Assembly (NCBI GenBank): GCA_900472925.1
Contig: UCJU01000004.1
Coordinates: forward strand, 310,001 to 374,000
Direction: 5' to 3'
Origin: Hyphomicrobiales bacterium
GTDB taxonomy: Bacteria; Pseudomonadota; Alphaproteobacteria; Rhizobiales; Rhizobiaceae
Length of the DNA stretch: 64,000 nucleotides
Shown here: positions 43,806 through 52,390 of the stretch, piece after piece
Numbering within the stretch: the stretch's first letter is position 1
Layout of the letters: each line of letters begins with the position of its first letter
Notes under the pieces: model-generated
The model's input: only the letters and a program-made list of their open reading frames with translations
Told to the model about the DNA's origin: nothing
Database searches by the model: none
Program-made: the position numbers and the translations under genes

Positions 43806-45829
43806 GCCACTGACGACACCAAGATACGAAAGCCATTGCCGCGCCAGAAGCCATCCGGCTCCAGACTGCCGCGATAGGTGCAGCAGGCCTTGAGCTTGCC
43901 GCTGGAAAAGCATCCACCGCGCAGCACACGCCGGATCGACGGGCCTGCATCGAGGGCTTCGCGCCCATCGTTTGCATAGGGATATCTAAAGTTGGGCGTC
44001 GCCATGTCGCCGCCCCACAGCGTCGTGCACCACTCCCAGACCTGACCGACCATATCGTAGCAGCCGTAAGCAGAACGCCCTTTGGGAAACAGGCCGACAG
44101 TGCAGGTGGTGTTGAGACCGGCTTCTTCCGAGTTCGCCGCGTCGTCTGCCCACGCATGGCCCCATGGATAAGCAAGGACATCTGCCCCCATATCCGGTTG
44201 ATCGCCGCGCGCGGCGCGCTCCCATTCCGGCTCGGTGGGCAGCCGTACATGTTCGTCTGCCGCGATGCGGCCTTCCCTGCGCCAGCGCTCCGTCAACCAG
44301 TCGCAATAGGCACGTGCATCATGCCATGTCAGATCGGTTGCTGGCGCATTGCGGCGGTCCTCGGCAAACCCATCGGGGCTGCGCCACAACCGGTCTGTTT
44401 CTTGGATGAACGCGCCGTAAGCACCGTTCGTTACCGGGTAGGTCCCGATCTTGAAGGCTTCAACGGTAACGTGGTGGGGACGCGCCGAGTTGGGGTGGCT
44501 GTCGGACCCAAAGGTGAAACGCCCACCTGGAACCTCCGTCAATGAGTCGAGCGCCCGAGGATCACCCCAGCGAGAGAACACGCGGCCCGCAACGTCACGC
44601 TCCGGTGCGGAAAGAGCGCCATCGCTGACGATGGTCAGCAAATGCCCGGCGATCTGATCGCGCAACGCTCCTGCTTCTTTCACCAAGTCTGCCGCCAGCA
44701 ACGCACCTTTCAGAACCTCTTCACCGTTGCCCTTTATCAATGCCTCGATCAAGGCGTTGGCCGCATCGGTGCCGGATAAGCGCGCAGCAAGACTTCTCAT
44801 CACGGGTGCCCAAAGGGCTGGCTTTTTGCGAAAATTATCGACTACGACATCAACGGGCTTACCAACCAGATGCACCGCAGCCAGCAGTTGTCGGACGCGC
44901 GTGATGGGCATGATGGTGGGGTCGTCAACATCGGCGGTCAGCGCATCGAAGGCCAATCCGCAAAACAATTCGCTGGTTTGTGCATCACCCGCAACCTTTA
45001 CGATCCAGCTATCGGTGATCGCCTCTGCGCTGTCGCCCACATCGCCGCCGTGCATGGCCATGATGAATTGCGCGGGATTGGCGGCGGCATGACCGAGGGC
45101 GACGCGCGATGCCTCAAGATCGATGCCAGCCAGTCTCGCGGCGGCCTCCCGACGTTGGGTTTTCAACAGCGGTAACAGATCGTAGCGCACATAACCCGCC
45201 GGAAGCGCCCAGCTTTTGACGACGGAGATCTCTCCAAGTGCCAGCACCTTTGTTGCCGGATGGAGGCTCTGAAATGCCAGCGCATCGATCAGCAATTGAC
45301 GCTTGGTGTCGCCCGCGGTCTCTATGCCGTCGAGGATCAGTAAAAGTTTCTTGTTCGAGGGGATGGACGATTCCGTCGAGGCGGCCAGTAATTCATCGAA
45401 GGTTTTCGAAGGTTCGACGGTCAGATAGATCGGAAGTACCCCGTCCAGCCCCCAGTGTTCATCATGCACCGCGCCAAGGTCGTTGCGCGGAACCGGGCGT
45501 GGAGCCAGTGCCAAGCCACCTTCTGCCAGTGAAAACGCCAGATGCCTGGCAAAGGTGGTCTTGCCGCTTCCAGTCTCTCCGGTCAAAACAAGCAGGGAAT
45601 GGTCCCGTACCATTTCGAGTGCGGAGAAGTAGACGGCGGGTTCCGGCTCTGCCTGATCGGTCAGTTTGCGCAGCCCTTTGGCCGCCTTGTCCTCGAATGT
45701 GAAATTGACGAGCAGGGGAATATAGCCGGTCGCCAGATCAACGATGGAAGCGTCAGGCAGGGCGAAAAGCTGCGCGGTGCCGAAATCGCGGACCTGCGAA
45801 AGCATGCCGTCTGTATCGTCGTTGTTCAT
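43802..45829 (-). CDS. NACHT-like NTPase fused to an FGE-sulfatase domain
   Basis: A 675-residue cytoplasmic protein with two parts. Residues of about 75-230 look like a STAND/NACHT P-loop NTPase: Walker A GETGSGKTT (84-92) and Walker B LLLILDGIE (162-170), close to the LLILDGLDE of NACHT proteins. Residues of about 240-420 are helical. Residues 430-675 are an FGE-sulfatase/SUMF1 domain: VPGGRFTFGSD, RLPTEPEWERAAR (529-541), GQVWEWC and RVLRGGCF. The two copper-binding Cys of true formylglycine enzymes are not matched: the segment has Cys640, Ser642-643 and Cys649-650 in a different spacing, so catalysis is doubtful. The ATG overlaps the VOC gene's stop as ATGA; it ends a six-gene transporter operon. 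A ligand-sensing or signalling role is inferred. Confidence 0.8.
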   Translation of the reverse strand: MNNDDTDGMLSQVRDFGTAQLFALPDASIVDLATGYIPLLVNFTFEDKAAKGLRKLTDQAEPEPAVYFSALEMVRDHSLLVLTGETGSGKTTFARHLAFSLAEGGLALAPRPVPRNDLGAVHDEHWGLDGVLPIYLTVEPSKTFDELLAASTESSIPSNKKLLLILDGIETAGDTKRQLLIDALAFQSLHPATKVLALGEISVVKSWALPAGYVRYDLLPLLKTQRREAAARLAGIDLEASRVALGHAAANPAQFIMAMHGGDVGDSAEAITDSWIVKVAGDAQTSELFCGLAFDALTADVDDPTIMPITRVRQLLAAVHLVGKPVDVVVDNFRKKPALWAPVMRSLAARLSGTDAANALIEALIKGNGEEVLKGALLAADLVKEAGALRDQIAGHLLTIVSDGALSAPERDVAGRVFSRWGDPRALDSLTEVPGGRFTFGSDSHPNSARPHHVTVEAFKIGTYPVTNGAYGAFIQETDRLWRSPDGFAEDRRNAPATDLTWHDARAYCDWLTERWRREGRIAADEHVRLPTEPEWERAARGDQPDMGADVLAYPWGHAWADDAANSEEAGLNTTCTVGLFPKGRSAYGCYDMVGQVWEWCTTLWGGDMATPNFRYPYANDGREALDAGPSIRRVLRGGCFSSGKLKACCTYRGSLEPDGFWRGNGFRILVSSVA

Positions 45830-46209
45830 GAGAAAAGCTTTGCCACATCTGGATTGTGAAATCTCTGGATCTCGATGGCATAACCGGCTGGATCTTCAAA
45901 GAAGAAATGCTCGCAGAAGTTACCGCGCAGCATCTCGGACTGACCGGCAACGCCCGCTTCCTTCATCCGCTTGTGCCAGCCTTCGACATCCTGTGCCACG
46001 ATCGTCAGCAACACGGCGCTCTTTTCCTGATGCTTCAAATGGCCGCGATTGCCATCGACAATTCCGAAATAGCAATTTTCAGCGATGCGGTAGATGCGCG
46101 CCAGTCCCTGATCCAGAACGAGTTCGAAGCCCAGCGTGTTTTCGTAGAACGGCACCACGGCGTGGATATCTTCATAGTAGAAGAAGGTGATCGAATAGTC
46201 TTTTTTCAT
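45826..46209 (-). CDS. VOC superfamily protein (glyoxalase/dioxygenase-like)
   Basis: A 127-residue single-domain VOC protein: TFFYYEDIHAVVPFYENTLGF, AVLLTIVAQDVEGWHKRMKE and FFFEDPAGYAIEIQRF, the last holding the family's metal-binding Glu. Such proteins bind a metal and include lyases, dioxygenases, isomerases and drug-binding proteins. It lies between a binding-protein-like gene and the NACHT-FGE gene, with a four-base overlap with the latter. The substrate is probably the transported compound or a product of it. Confidence 0.8.
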   Translation of the reverse strand: MKKDYSITFFYYEDIHAVVPFYENTLGFELVLDQGLARIYRIAENCYFGIVDGNRGHLKHQEKSAVLLTIVAQDVEGWHKRMKEAGVAGQSEMLRGNFCEHFFFEDPAGYAIEIQRFHNPDVAKLFS

Positions 46210-46227
46210 GGTGTCAGTCCTTATCGT

Positions 46228-47613
46228 TCAGGCAATCTGCAGCGTGCCCTTATGGTCTATCGAAAGCCCGGTGATCTCCTTGCGCGCTGCGTATACATCG
46301 ACGGGATGGAGAAGATAGAGCCATGGCGGATTGGCATTGAGGTAAGCCAGGCAGGCGGCATTGGCCCGTTCACGCGCATCCGGCGCCACCGCTGCGTTGG
46401 CCGCAGCAATCAACCGCTCTGCCTCAGGGTCGTCATAGCCTTGCCACCACACGGCTTTGGTGACGCTTGAAATCTTGTCGTTGAGAATACGGTACGTGCT
46501 GTGCGGCGAAGAGTCGAAAATCGCCAGATCACCCATCTCTTTGCGGCCGATTTGGCGGGCATATTCCGGACGGTCTGTCTCCACCTCTATGTCGACCTCG
46601 AAGCCGACATCCTCAAGCGCTTTGGCCACGAACCGGCTGATCTCCGGCGCACGCTCCGGCATGAAGGTTGGCGTGCGCAGCTTTATCCTGCGGTCGCCTT
46701 TTACGTCAGCCAGCAAGGCACGCGCGCGTTCTGGGTCATAAGTGATAGGTGCCAGCCCGGCGGTGTTCATGCCCAGATGGAACGGGCTGACGATGCTGGA
46801 AGACGGCACGGCCAGATCGCCGAATATTTCACGGCAGATAGCCACGGTGTCGACAGCATGATTGGCCGCTAACCGCGCCTGCGGTGAGCGGAAAATACCC
46901 TCGCTGCAATTGAGATAATACATGACGGACAGGGTGTTGATGGCCTTGCCCCACTGGAAGGCATCATCAAACTCCAACCTGCCCTCGACACGCTCGAGAT
47001 TAAGCGCCGCATCAACATCGCAGGATTTCAACAGCGAATAGCGTTTGTCTGCGGATGGTTCGCAAATCGCCATGATGCGCTGGGGTTCTGCATTTCCGCA
47101 GACGCGCTCCAGTTCGGCGCGGACCTTTGTTTCGAAAGCGACAACGTGGAACGGCCCTGTTCCCAAAACCGGTGTGCCGTCCGGCGCGAAACGGCAAATG
47201 TAGAATTCGGAGAATATGTCGAGAATATCGGCAATGGGATGCGGGTTGTGCACGCGGATGGCCCCGTCACCATCAGCGGTGATCTCGGCATCAGCGAGAT
47301 AACGGGCATAGGACCATTTCATGCCAAACGTATCGACCGCATCCAGAATGCCGTCGATGAAATTGGTGATATCTGACGCGACGCATGGCTTGCCGTCATG
47401 GAAAACAGCGCCTTCGCGGATGACAAAGCGCCATTCGCGTCCATCCGGGCTGTGAGTCCAGTGCGAAAACAGAGCGGGCAGAACCTGCCCGTCGTTCCAC
47501 TTCAATAGTGGCTCGAACACCAGATTTTTCAGCGTCAGAACACTGGTATCGTCAGTCACCCGCGTTGGCGGCAGGAAGTCGACCTTTTCGAGCGCGATGG
47601 TCAAGGTGGACAT
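46228..47613 (-). CDS. Substrate-binding-protein-like (SBP family 5) protein without signal peptide
   Basis: A 461-residue protein with the fold pattern of DppA/OppA-type binding proteins: FEPLLKWNDGQVLPALFSHW, FVIREGAVFHDGKP, RYSLLKSCDVDAALNL and a C-terminal lobe. The ATG at 47613 has GAGG before it and is eight bases after the permease stop; the mature-like sequence starts at residue 1 (MSTLTIALEKVDFLPP) with no signal peptide or lipobox. The 80 codons upstream in the same frame lie inside the permease gene and are not a signal. It should therefore stay in the cytoplasm, unlike the exported binding protein at the operon start. It could be a cytoplasmic ligand-binding protein or a regulator of the transporter. 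Confidence 0.78.
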   Translation of the reverse strand: MSTLTIALEKVDFLPPTRVTDDTSVLTLKNLVFEPLLKWNDGQVLPALFSHWTHSPDGREWRFVIREGAVFHDGKPCVASDITNFIDGILDAVDTFGMKWSYARYLADAEITADGDGAIRVHNPHPIADILDIFSEFYICRFAPDGTPVLGTGPFHVVAFETKVRAELERVCGNAEPQRIMAICEPSADKRYSLLKSCDVDAALNLERVEGRLEFDDAFQWGKAINTLSVMYYLNCSEGIFRSPQARLAANHAVDTVAICREIFGDLAVPSSSIVSPFHLGMNTAGLAPITYDPERARALLADVKGDRRIKLRTPTFMPERAPEISRFVAKALEDVGFEVDIEVETDRPEYARQIGRKEMGDLAIFDSSPHSTYRILNDKISSVTKAVWWQGYDDPEAERLIAAANAAVAPDARERANAACLAYLNANPPWLYLLHPVDVYAARKEITGLSIDHKGTLQIA

Positions 47614-47620
47614 GGCAACC

Positions 47621-48469
47621 TCAGTCGAGTTCGTTGCGGCGGCGCGGGTTGAACCAGTCCGCAAGGGAATCGCCGATGAGATTGAACGAGAGGACCGCGA
47701 GCAGGATCGCCATGCCGGGTGCCAGCGCCACCCAGGCGGCACTGCGCACATATTGCAGGTTGGCAGACACATCCGCACCCCACTCGGCCATCGGTGGCTG
47801 TGTGCCAAGCCCGAGGAAGCCAAGACTTGCGGTTTGCAGAATGGCACTGCCAAGCGCTAGCGTGGATTGCACCAGCAAGGGGCCAAGCCCGTTGACGAAG
47901 ACATATCGGAACAGGATGCGCGGTGTGGGTAGCCCAAGCGAAATCGCCGCCTCGACATAGGGTTTTACGGAAATGCTCAAAGCTTGGCTGCGGGCAACAC
48001 GGGCAAATTGCGGGGCAAGCGTAATCGCCACTGCCAGCATCGCGTTTTCAAGGCTGGGACCGAAGGCCGCCGCCAGCGCGATGGCCAACACGAGGGCTGG
48101 GAATGCGAGAATGGCATCGACGATGCGCATGACGATGCTATCGAACCAGCCGCCGAGAAAACCGGCCAGCATGCCGATGGTGACGCCCACGACAAAGGCG
48201 ATGGCAACGACGCCCACGCCGATCGCCAACGTGGCGCGACCGCCATACATGATGCGCGTGAAGATATCGCGCCCGAAGGCATCCGTGCCCAGCCAGTGCT
48301 CGAAACTCGGCGCTGCCAGCTTGTGCAGCACATCCAGTTTGGTTGGCGAATAGGGCGAAATCATCGGGCCGAAAACGATCACGCAGACCAGCAGCAGCAG
48401 AATGATGCTGCCCGCAAGGGCCAAAATGTTTTTGCGCAGGAAGTGGAAAAACTCTGACATCCGGCTCAC
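47621..48469 (-). CDS. ABC transporter permease, DppC-like
   Basis: A 282-residue inner-membrane permease with a long N-terminal segment before the second helix (HWLGTDAFGRDIFTRIMYGG), typical of DppC/OppC, and the EAA loop PYVEAAISLGLPTPRILFRYV. The GTG at 48469 overlaps the previous stop; an ATG at 48460 is an alternative. It forms the channel with the DppB-like protein. Confidence 0.88.
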   Translation of the reverse strand: MSRMSEFFHFLRKNILALAGSIILLLLVCVIVFGPMISPYSPTKLDVLHKLAAPSFEHWLGTDAFGRDIFTRIMYGGRATLAIGVGVVAIAFVVGVTIGMLAGFLGGWFDSIVMRIVDAILAFPALVLAIALAAAFGPSLENAMLAVAITLAPQFARVARSQALSISVKPYVEAAISLGLPTPRILFRYVFVNGLGPLLVQSTLALGSAILQTASLGFLGLGTQPPMAEWGADVSANLQYVRSAAWVALAPGMAILLAVLSFNLIGDSLADWFNPRRRNELD

Positions 48470-49476
48470 TTCATCTTCTTACGGACGCGTGGGTCCAGAA
48501 CGCCATAAAGAACATCCACCACGATGGAGGTGAAGACGAACAACAGCGCAAACACCAACGTCGTACCCTGAATAACGGGATAGTCGCGGTTCTTGATGGC
48601 TTCGAACATGTAGCGACCAATACCCGGCCATGCGAAAATCGTTTCGGTCAGGATCGCGCCACCCAGCATTTCCGCGAATTTCAGACCGATGACGGTGATG
48701 GCAGGCAGGAGCGAATTGCGAAGGCCATGGCCGAGAATGACGTCTTTGCGTCGCAGGCCCTTTGCCTTGGCCGTGCGAATGAAATCCTCGCCCATCACCT
48801 CCAGCATGGTGTTGCGCACGAAACGGCCGAGCGTCGCTCCAAGAAAAGCAGCCAGTACGGCTGTGGGCAGAATTAGATGCTGCAGGGCGCTCCAGGCTGC
48901 AGCCCAGTTGCCGGTGATAACGCCATCCAGCATGGCAAATCCGGTCACTGGTTCAGCGATGATGAAGGAACTCATGCGCCCTGAAACCGGCAGCCAGCCG
49001 AGATAGGTGCCGAACACCAGTTGCAGGATCAGCGCCAGAAGAAATGCAGGCATGGACACGCCGACCAACGAAACGACACGGGTGATGTGGTCGAATGTCG
49101 AATTCGGGCGCGTGGCGGATAACACGCCGATGGGAATGCCGATAATGATGGCGACGATGACGGCGAGAACCGAAAGCTCGATCGTGGCAGGCAGACGCGT
49201 GAGAATTTCACGCGCGACCGGTTGTCCGGTTTTCAGGGAAACGCCGAAATCGCCCTGCAACAGGCCGGTGACATAGTTGAAAAACTGGATAGGGAATGCC
49301 TGATCCAGATCGAGTTGTGCTCGCAGGGCATCGATCTGCTCTTGCGTTGCACCTGGGCCGAGCAAGGTGACCGCGGGATCACCGGGGATGAAGCGCACCA
49401 GCGAAAACACGATGACCAACACGATCCCCATGACGGGTATCAAGGCGATCAACCGCCGCAAAATAAAACTGGCCAT
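48466..49476 (-). CDS. ABC transporter permease, DppB-like
   Basis: A 336-residue permease beginning MASFILRRLIALIPVMGIV, the typical N-terminal helix of DppB, with FIPGDPAVTLLGPGA and the EAA loop-type sequence FIRTAKAKGLRRKDVILGHG. A GTG five codons upstream is an alternative start. It is the second gene of the operon, downstream of the binding protein. Confidence 0.88.
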   Translation of the reverse strand: MASFILRRLIALIPVMGIVLVIVFSLVRFIPGDPAVTLLGPGATQEQIDALRAQLDLDQAFPIQFFNYVTGLLQGDFGVSLKTGQPVAREILTRLPATIELSVLAVIVAIIIGIPIGVLSATRPNSTFDHITRVVSLVGVSMPAFLLALILQLVFGTYLGWLPVSGRMSSFIIAEPVTGFAMLDGVITGNWAAAWSALQHLILPTAVLAAFLGATLGRFVRNTMLEVMGEDFIRTAKAKGLRRKDVILGHGLRNSLLPAITVIGLKFAEMLGGAILTETIFAWPGIGRYMFEAIKNRDYPVIQGTTLVFALLFVFTSIVVDVLYGVLDPRVRKKMK

Positions 49477-49548
49477 TCCTTGCCTACTCACATCATTGAA
49501 ATACGGTCTGCACCGGTTTTCTGACGCAGACCTTACGCCCGGAAAGGC

Positions 49549-51114
49549 TTACTTATTGGACACGCCCCAATATTCATTGAGCGGCGGTGCACTGTTGACC
49601 ACGAGACCTTCGACATTGGCGCGCTGGAAGACGATCAGCTTGGGGCTGAAGAGATAGACGCCGGGAACGCGCTTGACGATTTCCTCCTGCACCTGATGGT
49701 ACAGCGCCGTGCGGGCTGGCACATCTACAGTCTGCTGCGCTTTCAGGATCAGGTCGTCGAGCGCTTTGTCCTCCGGCATACGGAATGTCATGGCCGAGTT
49801 GGCAAGTGACGACAGGTAGCCGATGGTGATATGGGCGTCCGGGTCATTGTACCACGGCTGGCGACCGTCCAGTGCCGCATCGAACTGGCCGGCGGTCTGT
49901 AGGGCACGGTAGGCCGGAAACTCGGTTTGTTCGATGGTGGCATTGATGCCGATATCGGCTAGATTGGCCTGCACATAGGTGGCAACAGCTGCCCAGAGTG
50001 GCCCCTGGAAGCTGTAAAGCTTCAGCTGGATCGTGGATGGATCGACACCCGCTTCCGCAAGCAGCTTCTTCGATGTTTCAGGATCGTAGTTCGGTGCCAG
50101 ATCCTTGATCTTGGGATCGAAAGCCCAGCTGTTGGTGGTCAATGGGCCATAGACGCGCTCGGCGGTTCCACCGAAGACACCTTCCAGCAGACCGTCATAA
50201 TCAATCGCATGGGCCACAGCCTGGCGCACACGGATATCCGCAAAGGGGCCGTCTTTCTTGCTGTTGTTGAATTCCAGCTGACGAATGATCTGGCTGGGTG
50301 CCTCAAGGATTTTGACGTCGGAATTGGACTTGAGGGCAGCGATATCTTCAGCCGCAATGGCGGAGAGCTGGCCCTGCTGCTGCACGATATCGACGCCACC
50401 GCTTTCAAGCTCGAGACGGCGTGTCGAGGCTTCCGGGATGACGCGGTAGATGATGCGTGACAGCTTCGGCGCGCCACGGAAATAATCCGGGTTGGCTTCC
50501 AGCACGACATTGGTATCGGCCTGTGCGCTCTTGAACACGAAAGGGCCTGTGCCGACGGGGTTGGCCGCAAACTTGTCGCCGAATTTCTCGACGGCAGCAG
50601 GGCTGACGATGGCCGATTGCGGCTGTGCCAGAATGGAGAGGAAGGCAGGGTAGGCCTCTGTCAGGGTGATCTTGACCTCTGTCGGTGAAACGACCGCGAT
50701 ATCCTTGATCAGCCCGAAGGTTGCCTTGACATAGGAGTTGGTCGCCTTCGTGCGCTCCAGCGAGAACTTCACCGCAGCGGCATCGAAGGGCGTGCCGTCC
50801 TGAAACTTGACACCTTCACGGATTTTGAAATCGAATTCCTTGCCGTCTTCGGAAACAGTCCAGCTGGACGCCAGTCGGCCCTCCAATTCCTTGAAATCGG
50901 GCGCAGTCCAGGCGACCAGCGTATCGAAAACATTGAGAATGATTTCGCTGCCGATAGGCTCTGCCTTGTTCGTGCCGGGCTCCAGGCTGACGGGATCCGA
51001 GGGTACGGCGATGACGAGGGTCTTGGACTGGTCATCGCTCTGCGCACTGGCGTCGGCGGCCAACAGCGGCAGTACCAACAACGCTGCGGCGGCTAATCCT
51101 TTGAAGAGTTTCAT
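49549..51114 (-). CDS. ABC transporter substrate-binding protein, peptide/dipeptide type
   Basis: A 521-residue periplasmic binding protein of SBP family 5. The signal peptide is MKLFKGLAAAALLVLPLLAA, with cleavage near ASA-QSDD. The mature part has VIAVPSDPVSLEPGTNKAEP, FDFKIREGVKFQDGTPFDA and FSPKLIVFQ. Family members bind peptides, opines, nickel-chelates or glutathione; no ligand is predicted. An ATG 19 codons upstream lacks support. The promoter region (51115-51353) holds an operator-like site. Confidence 0.9.
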   Translation of the reverse strand: MKLFKGLAAAALLVLPLLAADASAQSDDQSKTLVIAVPSDPVSLEPGTNKAEPIGSEIILNVFDTLVAWTAPDFKELEGRLASSWTVSEDGKEFDFKIREGVKFQDGTPFDAAAVKFSLERTKATNSYVKATFGLIKDIAVVSPTEVKITLTEAYPAFLSILAQPQSAIVSPAAVEKFGDKFAANPVGTGPFVFKSAQADTNVVLEANPDYFRGAPKLSRIIYRVIPEASTRRLELESGGVDIVQQQGQLSAIAAEDIAALKSNSDVKILEAPSQIIRQLEFNNSKKDGPFADIRVRQAVAHAIDYDGLLEGVFGGTAERVYGPLTTNSWAFDPKIKDLAPNYDPETSKKLLAEAGVDPSTIQLKLYSFQGPLWAAVATYVQANLADIGINATIEQTEFPAYRALQTAGQFDAALDGRQPWYNDPDAHITIGYLSSLANSAMTFRMPEDKALDDLILKAQQTVDVPARTALYHQVQEEIVKRVPGVYLFSPKLIVFQRANVEGLVVNSAPPLNEYWGVSNK

Positions 51115-51202
51115 TGGCACGACCCTTTCGCGGTCTAATCGAGGCGATTTTTTGCCTCTCCTCGGCTTCATGCTGTCACTATCATCTCGGCTCGCGCCTC
51201 TG

Positions 51203-51219
51203 ATATTCCACGAAATATA
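51203..51219. promoter_or_regulatory. Operator-like site upstream of the binding-protein operon
   Basis: ATATTCCACGAAATATA, 89 bases before the binding-protein ATG. It shares the pattern ATAT-NN-YACG-WR-ATAT with three other sites (two at 52289-52317, one at 55037-55052). Confidence 0.6.
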
Positions 51220-51353
51220 TCATCGCTTTTGAGGCTGTAAAGGCAAACTGCAAGCAATTTGAACAAATAGCTAATATTGCTTATTCATTGTGCAAACGAG
51301 GAAATATTATATCGCAGTCAGGCTGATCTGGGCAAAATCTGAGCGTCGATACA

Positions 51354-52211
51354 TCATGCAGGATCGGCGCCGACCACGACAGGTCGCTCGGGATCGCCGA
51401 CCCACGCAGACCACGAGCCGGGATACATGGCCGCATCGATTCCGATAGAGGCGAGCGCCAGCACCGTATGTGCTGCCGACATTCCTGCGCCGCAATACAC
51501 CCCAACCGGCTTTTTGCCATCGGCTCCCAGCGCCCGGTACATCTCGCGCAGGGTGTCCCCATCGGTGAAATTGCCATAGTCCGTTACGTTGTCGGGTGCC
51601 GGTGCGCTTAGGGCATGTGGTATATGGCCACGCGGCGGCTGGCCGAGCGCGACTTTTCCGCCGATGTAATTGGCCCTGATACGGGCATCGAGAAGAACGC
51701 CTGTGGTCGCCAACTTCATCGCATCGTCAGCGGAAATCTCGGCCATATGCCCAGGCGACAGAGTGATGTCGCTTGGCCTCGGCGTCTTGGTCTCTTCCGT
51801 CACCGGCAGGCCCGCGGCGATCCATGCCGGAAAGCCACCATCCAGCACCCTCACATCCGGCAAGCCTGCCCAACGCAGAACCCACCATGCGCGCGCTGCC
51901 GTCATGCTGCGATCGGCATCGTAAATGACGATCGTGCTTTGAGGCCGCAGACCCCATGCCCGTGTCTTGGCTTGAAGCTCTGCGATATCGGGCAAGGGTC
52001 TCTGACCACCCTCGACACTCGCAGGCGACTGAAAATCGCTGTAGGCCTGCGTGTCTATCGCGCCCCTGATCCGCTGTCCCGTAAAGGAATTCTGACCGGT
52101 ATAGGGATTGATGGAGTGGACGGCGAGTATCGTCACATCCGCGCCGCAGGACATCATCTCCTTTAGCTGGACTGGTGTCAAAAGAACCGATGTGCGGATA
52201 GGGTCAGACAT
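51354..52211 (-). CDS. Sulfurtransferase (rhodanese/3-mercaptopyruvate type)
   Basis: A 285-residue tandem rhodanese. Residues of about 10-135 are the non-catalytic half (IVIYDADRSMTAARAWWVLR, with Asp at the usual Cys position), and the C-terminal half carries the catalytic Cys240 in VYCGAGMSAAHTV. The loop CGAGMS differs from the CG(S/T)GVT of mercaptopyruvate enzymes and CRxGx of thiosulfate enzymes, so the donor is uncertain. It shares a divergent promoter region with the transporter ATPase. A role in releasing or moving sulfur from the imported compound is inferred. Confidence 0.82.
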   Translation of the reverse strand: MSDPIRTSVLLTPVQLKEMMSCGADVTILAVHSINPYTGQNSFTGQRIRGAIDTQAYSDFQSPASVEGGQRPLPDIAELQAKTRAWGLRPQSTIVIYDADRSMTAARAWWVLRWAGLPDVRVLDGGFPAWIAAGLPVTEETKTPRPSDITLSPGHMAEISADDAMKLATTGVLLDARIRANYIGGKVALGQPPRGHIPHALSAPAPDNVTDYGNFTDGDTLREMYRALGADGKKPVGVYCGAGMSAAHTVLALASIGIDAAMYPGSWSAWVGDPERPVVVGADPA

Positions 52212-52288
52212 TCGTGTCTCCGGATATGCGGGCTGTGCTCAAGGTACTTATAAAATTGTCCGGAGCGAATAAGATGACAAGCAATAAA

Positions 52289-52317
52289 ATATCTTACGTA
52301 ATATTCTACGAGATATT
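52289..52317. promoter_or_regulatory. Two overlapping operator-like sites between sulfurtransferase and ATPase genes
   Basis: ATATCTTACGTAATATT (52289-52305) and ATATTCTACGAGATATT (52301-52317) overlap by five bases. Both match ATAT-NN-YACG-WR-ATAT. They also lie inside a larger inverted repeat, AATAAAATATCT (52283-52294) and AGATATTTTTATT (52311-52323). A GntR regulator gene is encoded 1.9 kb downstream. Confidence 0.65.
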
Positions 52318-52390
52318 TTTATTGACATTCTCCGTTCTCCGCTGTGCAATGCCCCTCTGCCAGCCTGATCACGATCTGGAGTATCGACGT

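Noticed and set aside
43802-45829. Active formylglycine-generating enzyme for a sulfatase
   Set aside because: The Cys pair of catalytic enzymes is not aligned, and no sulfatase gene is in the window.
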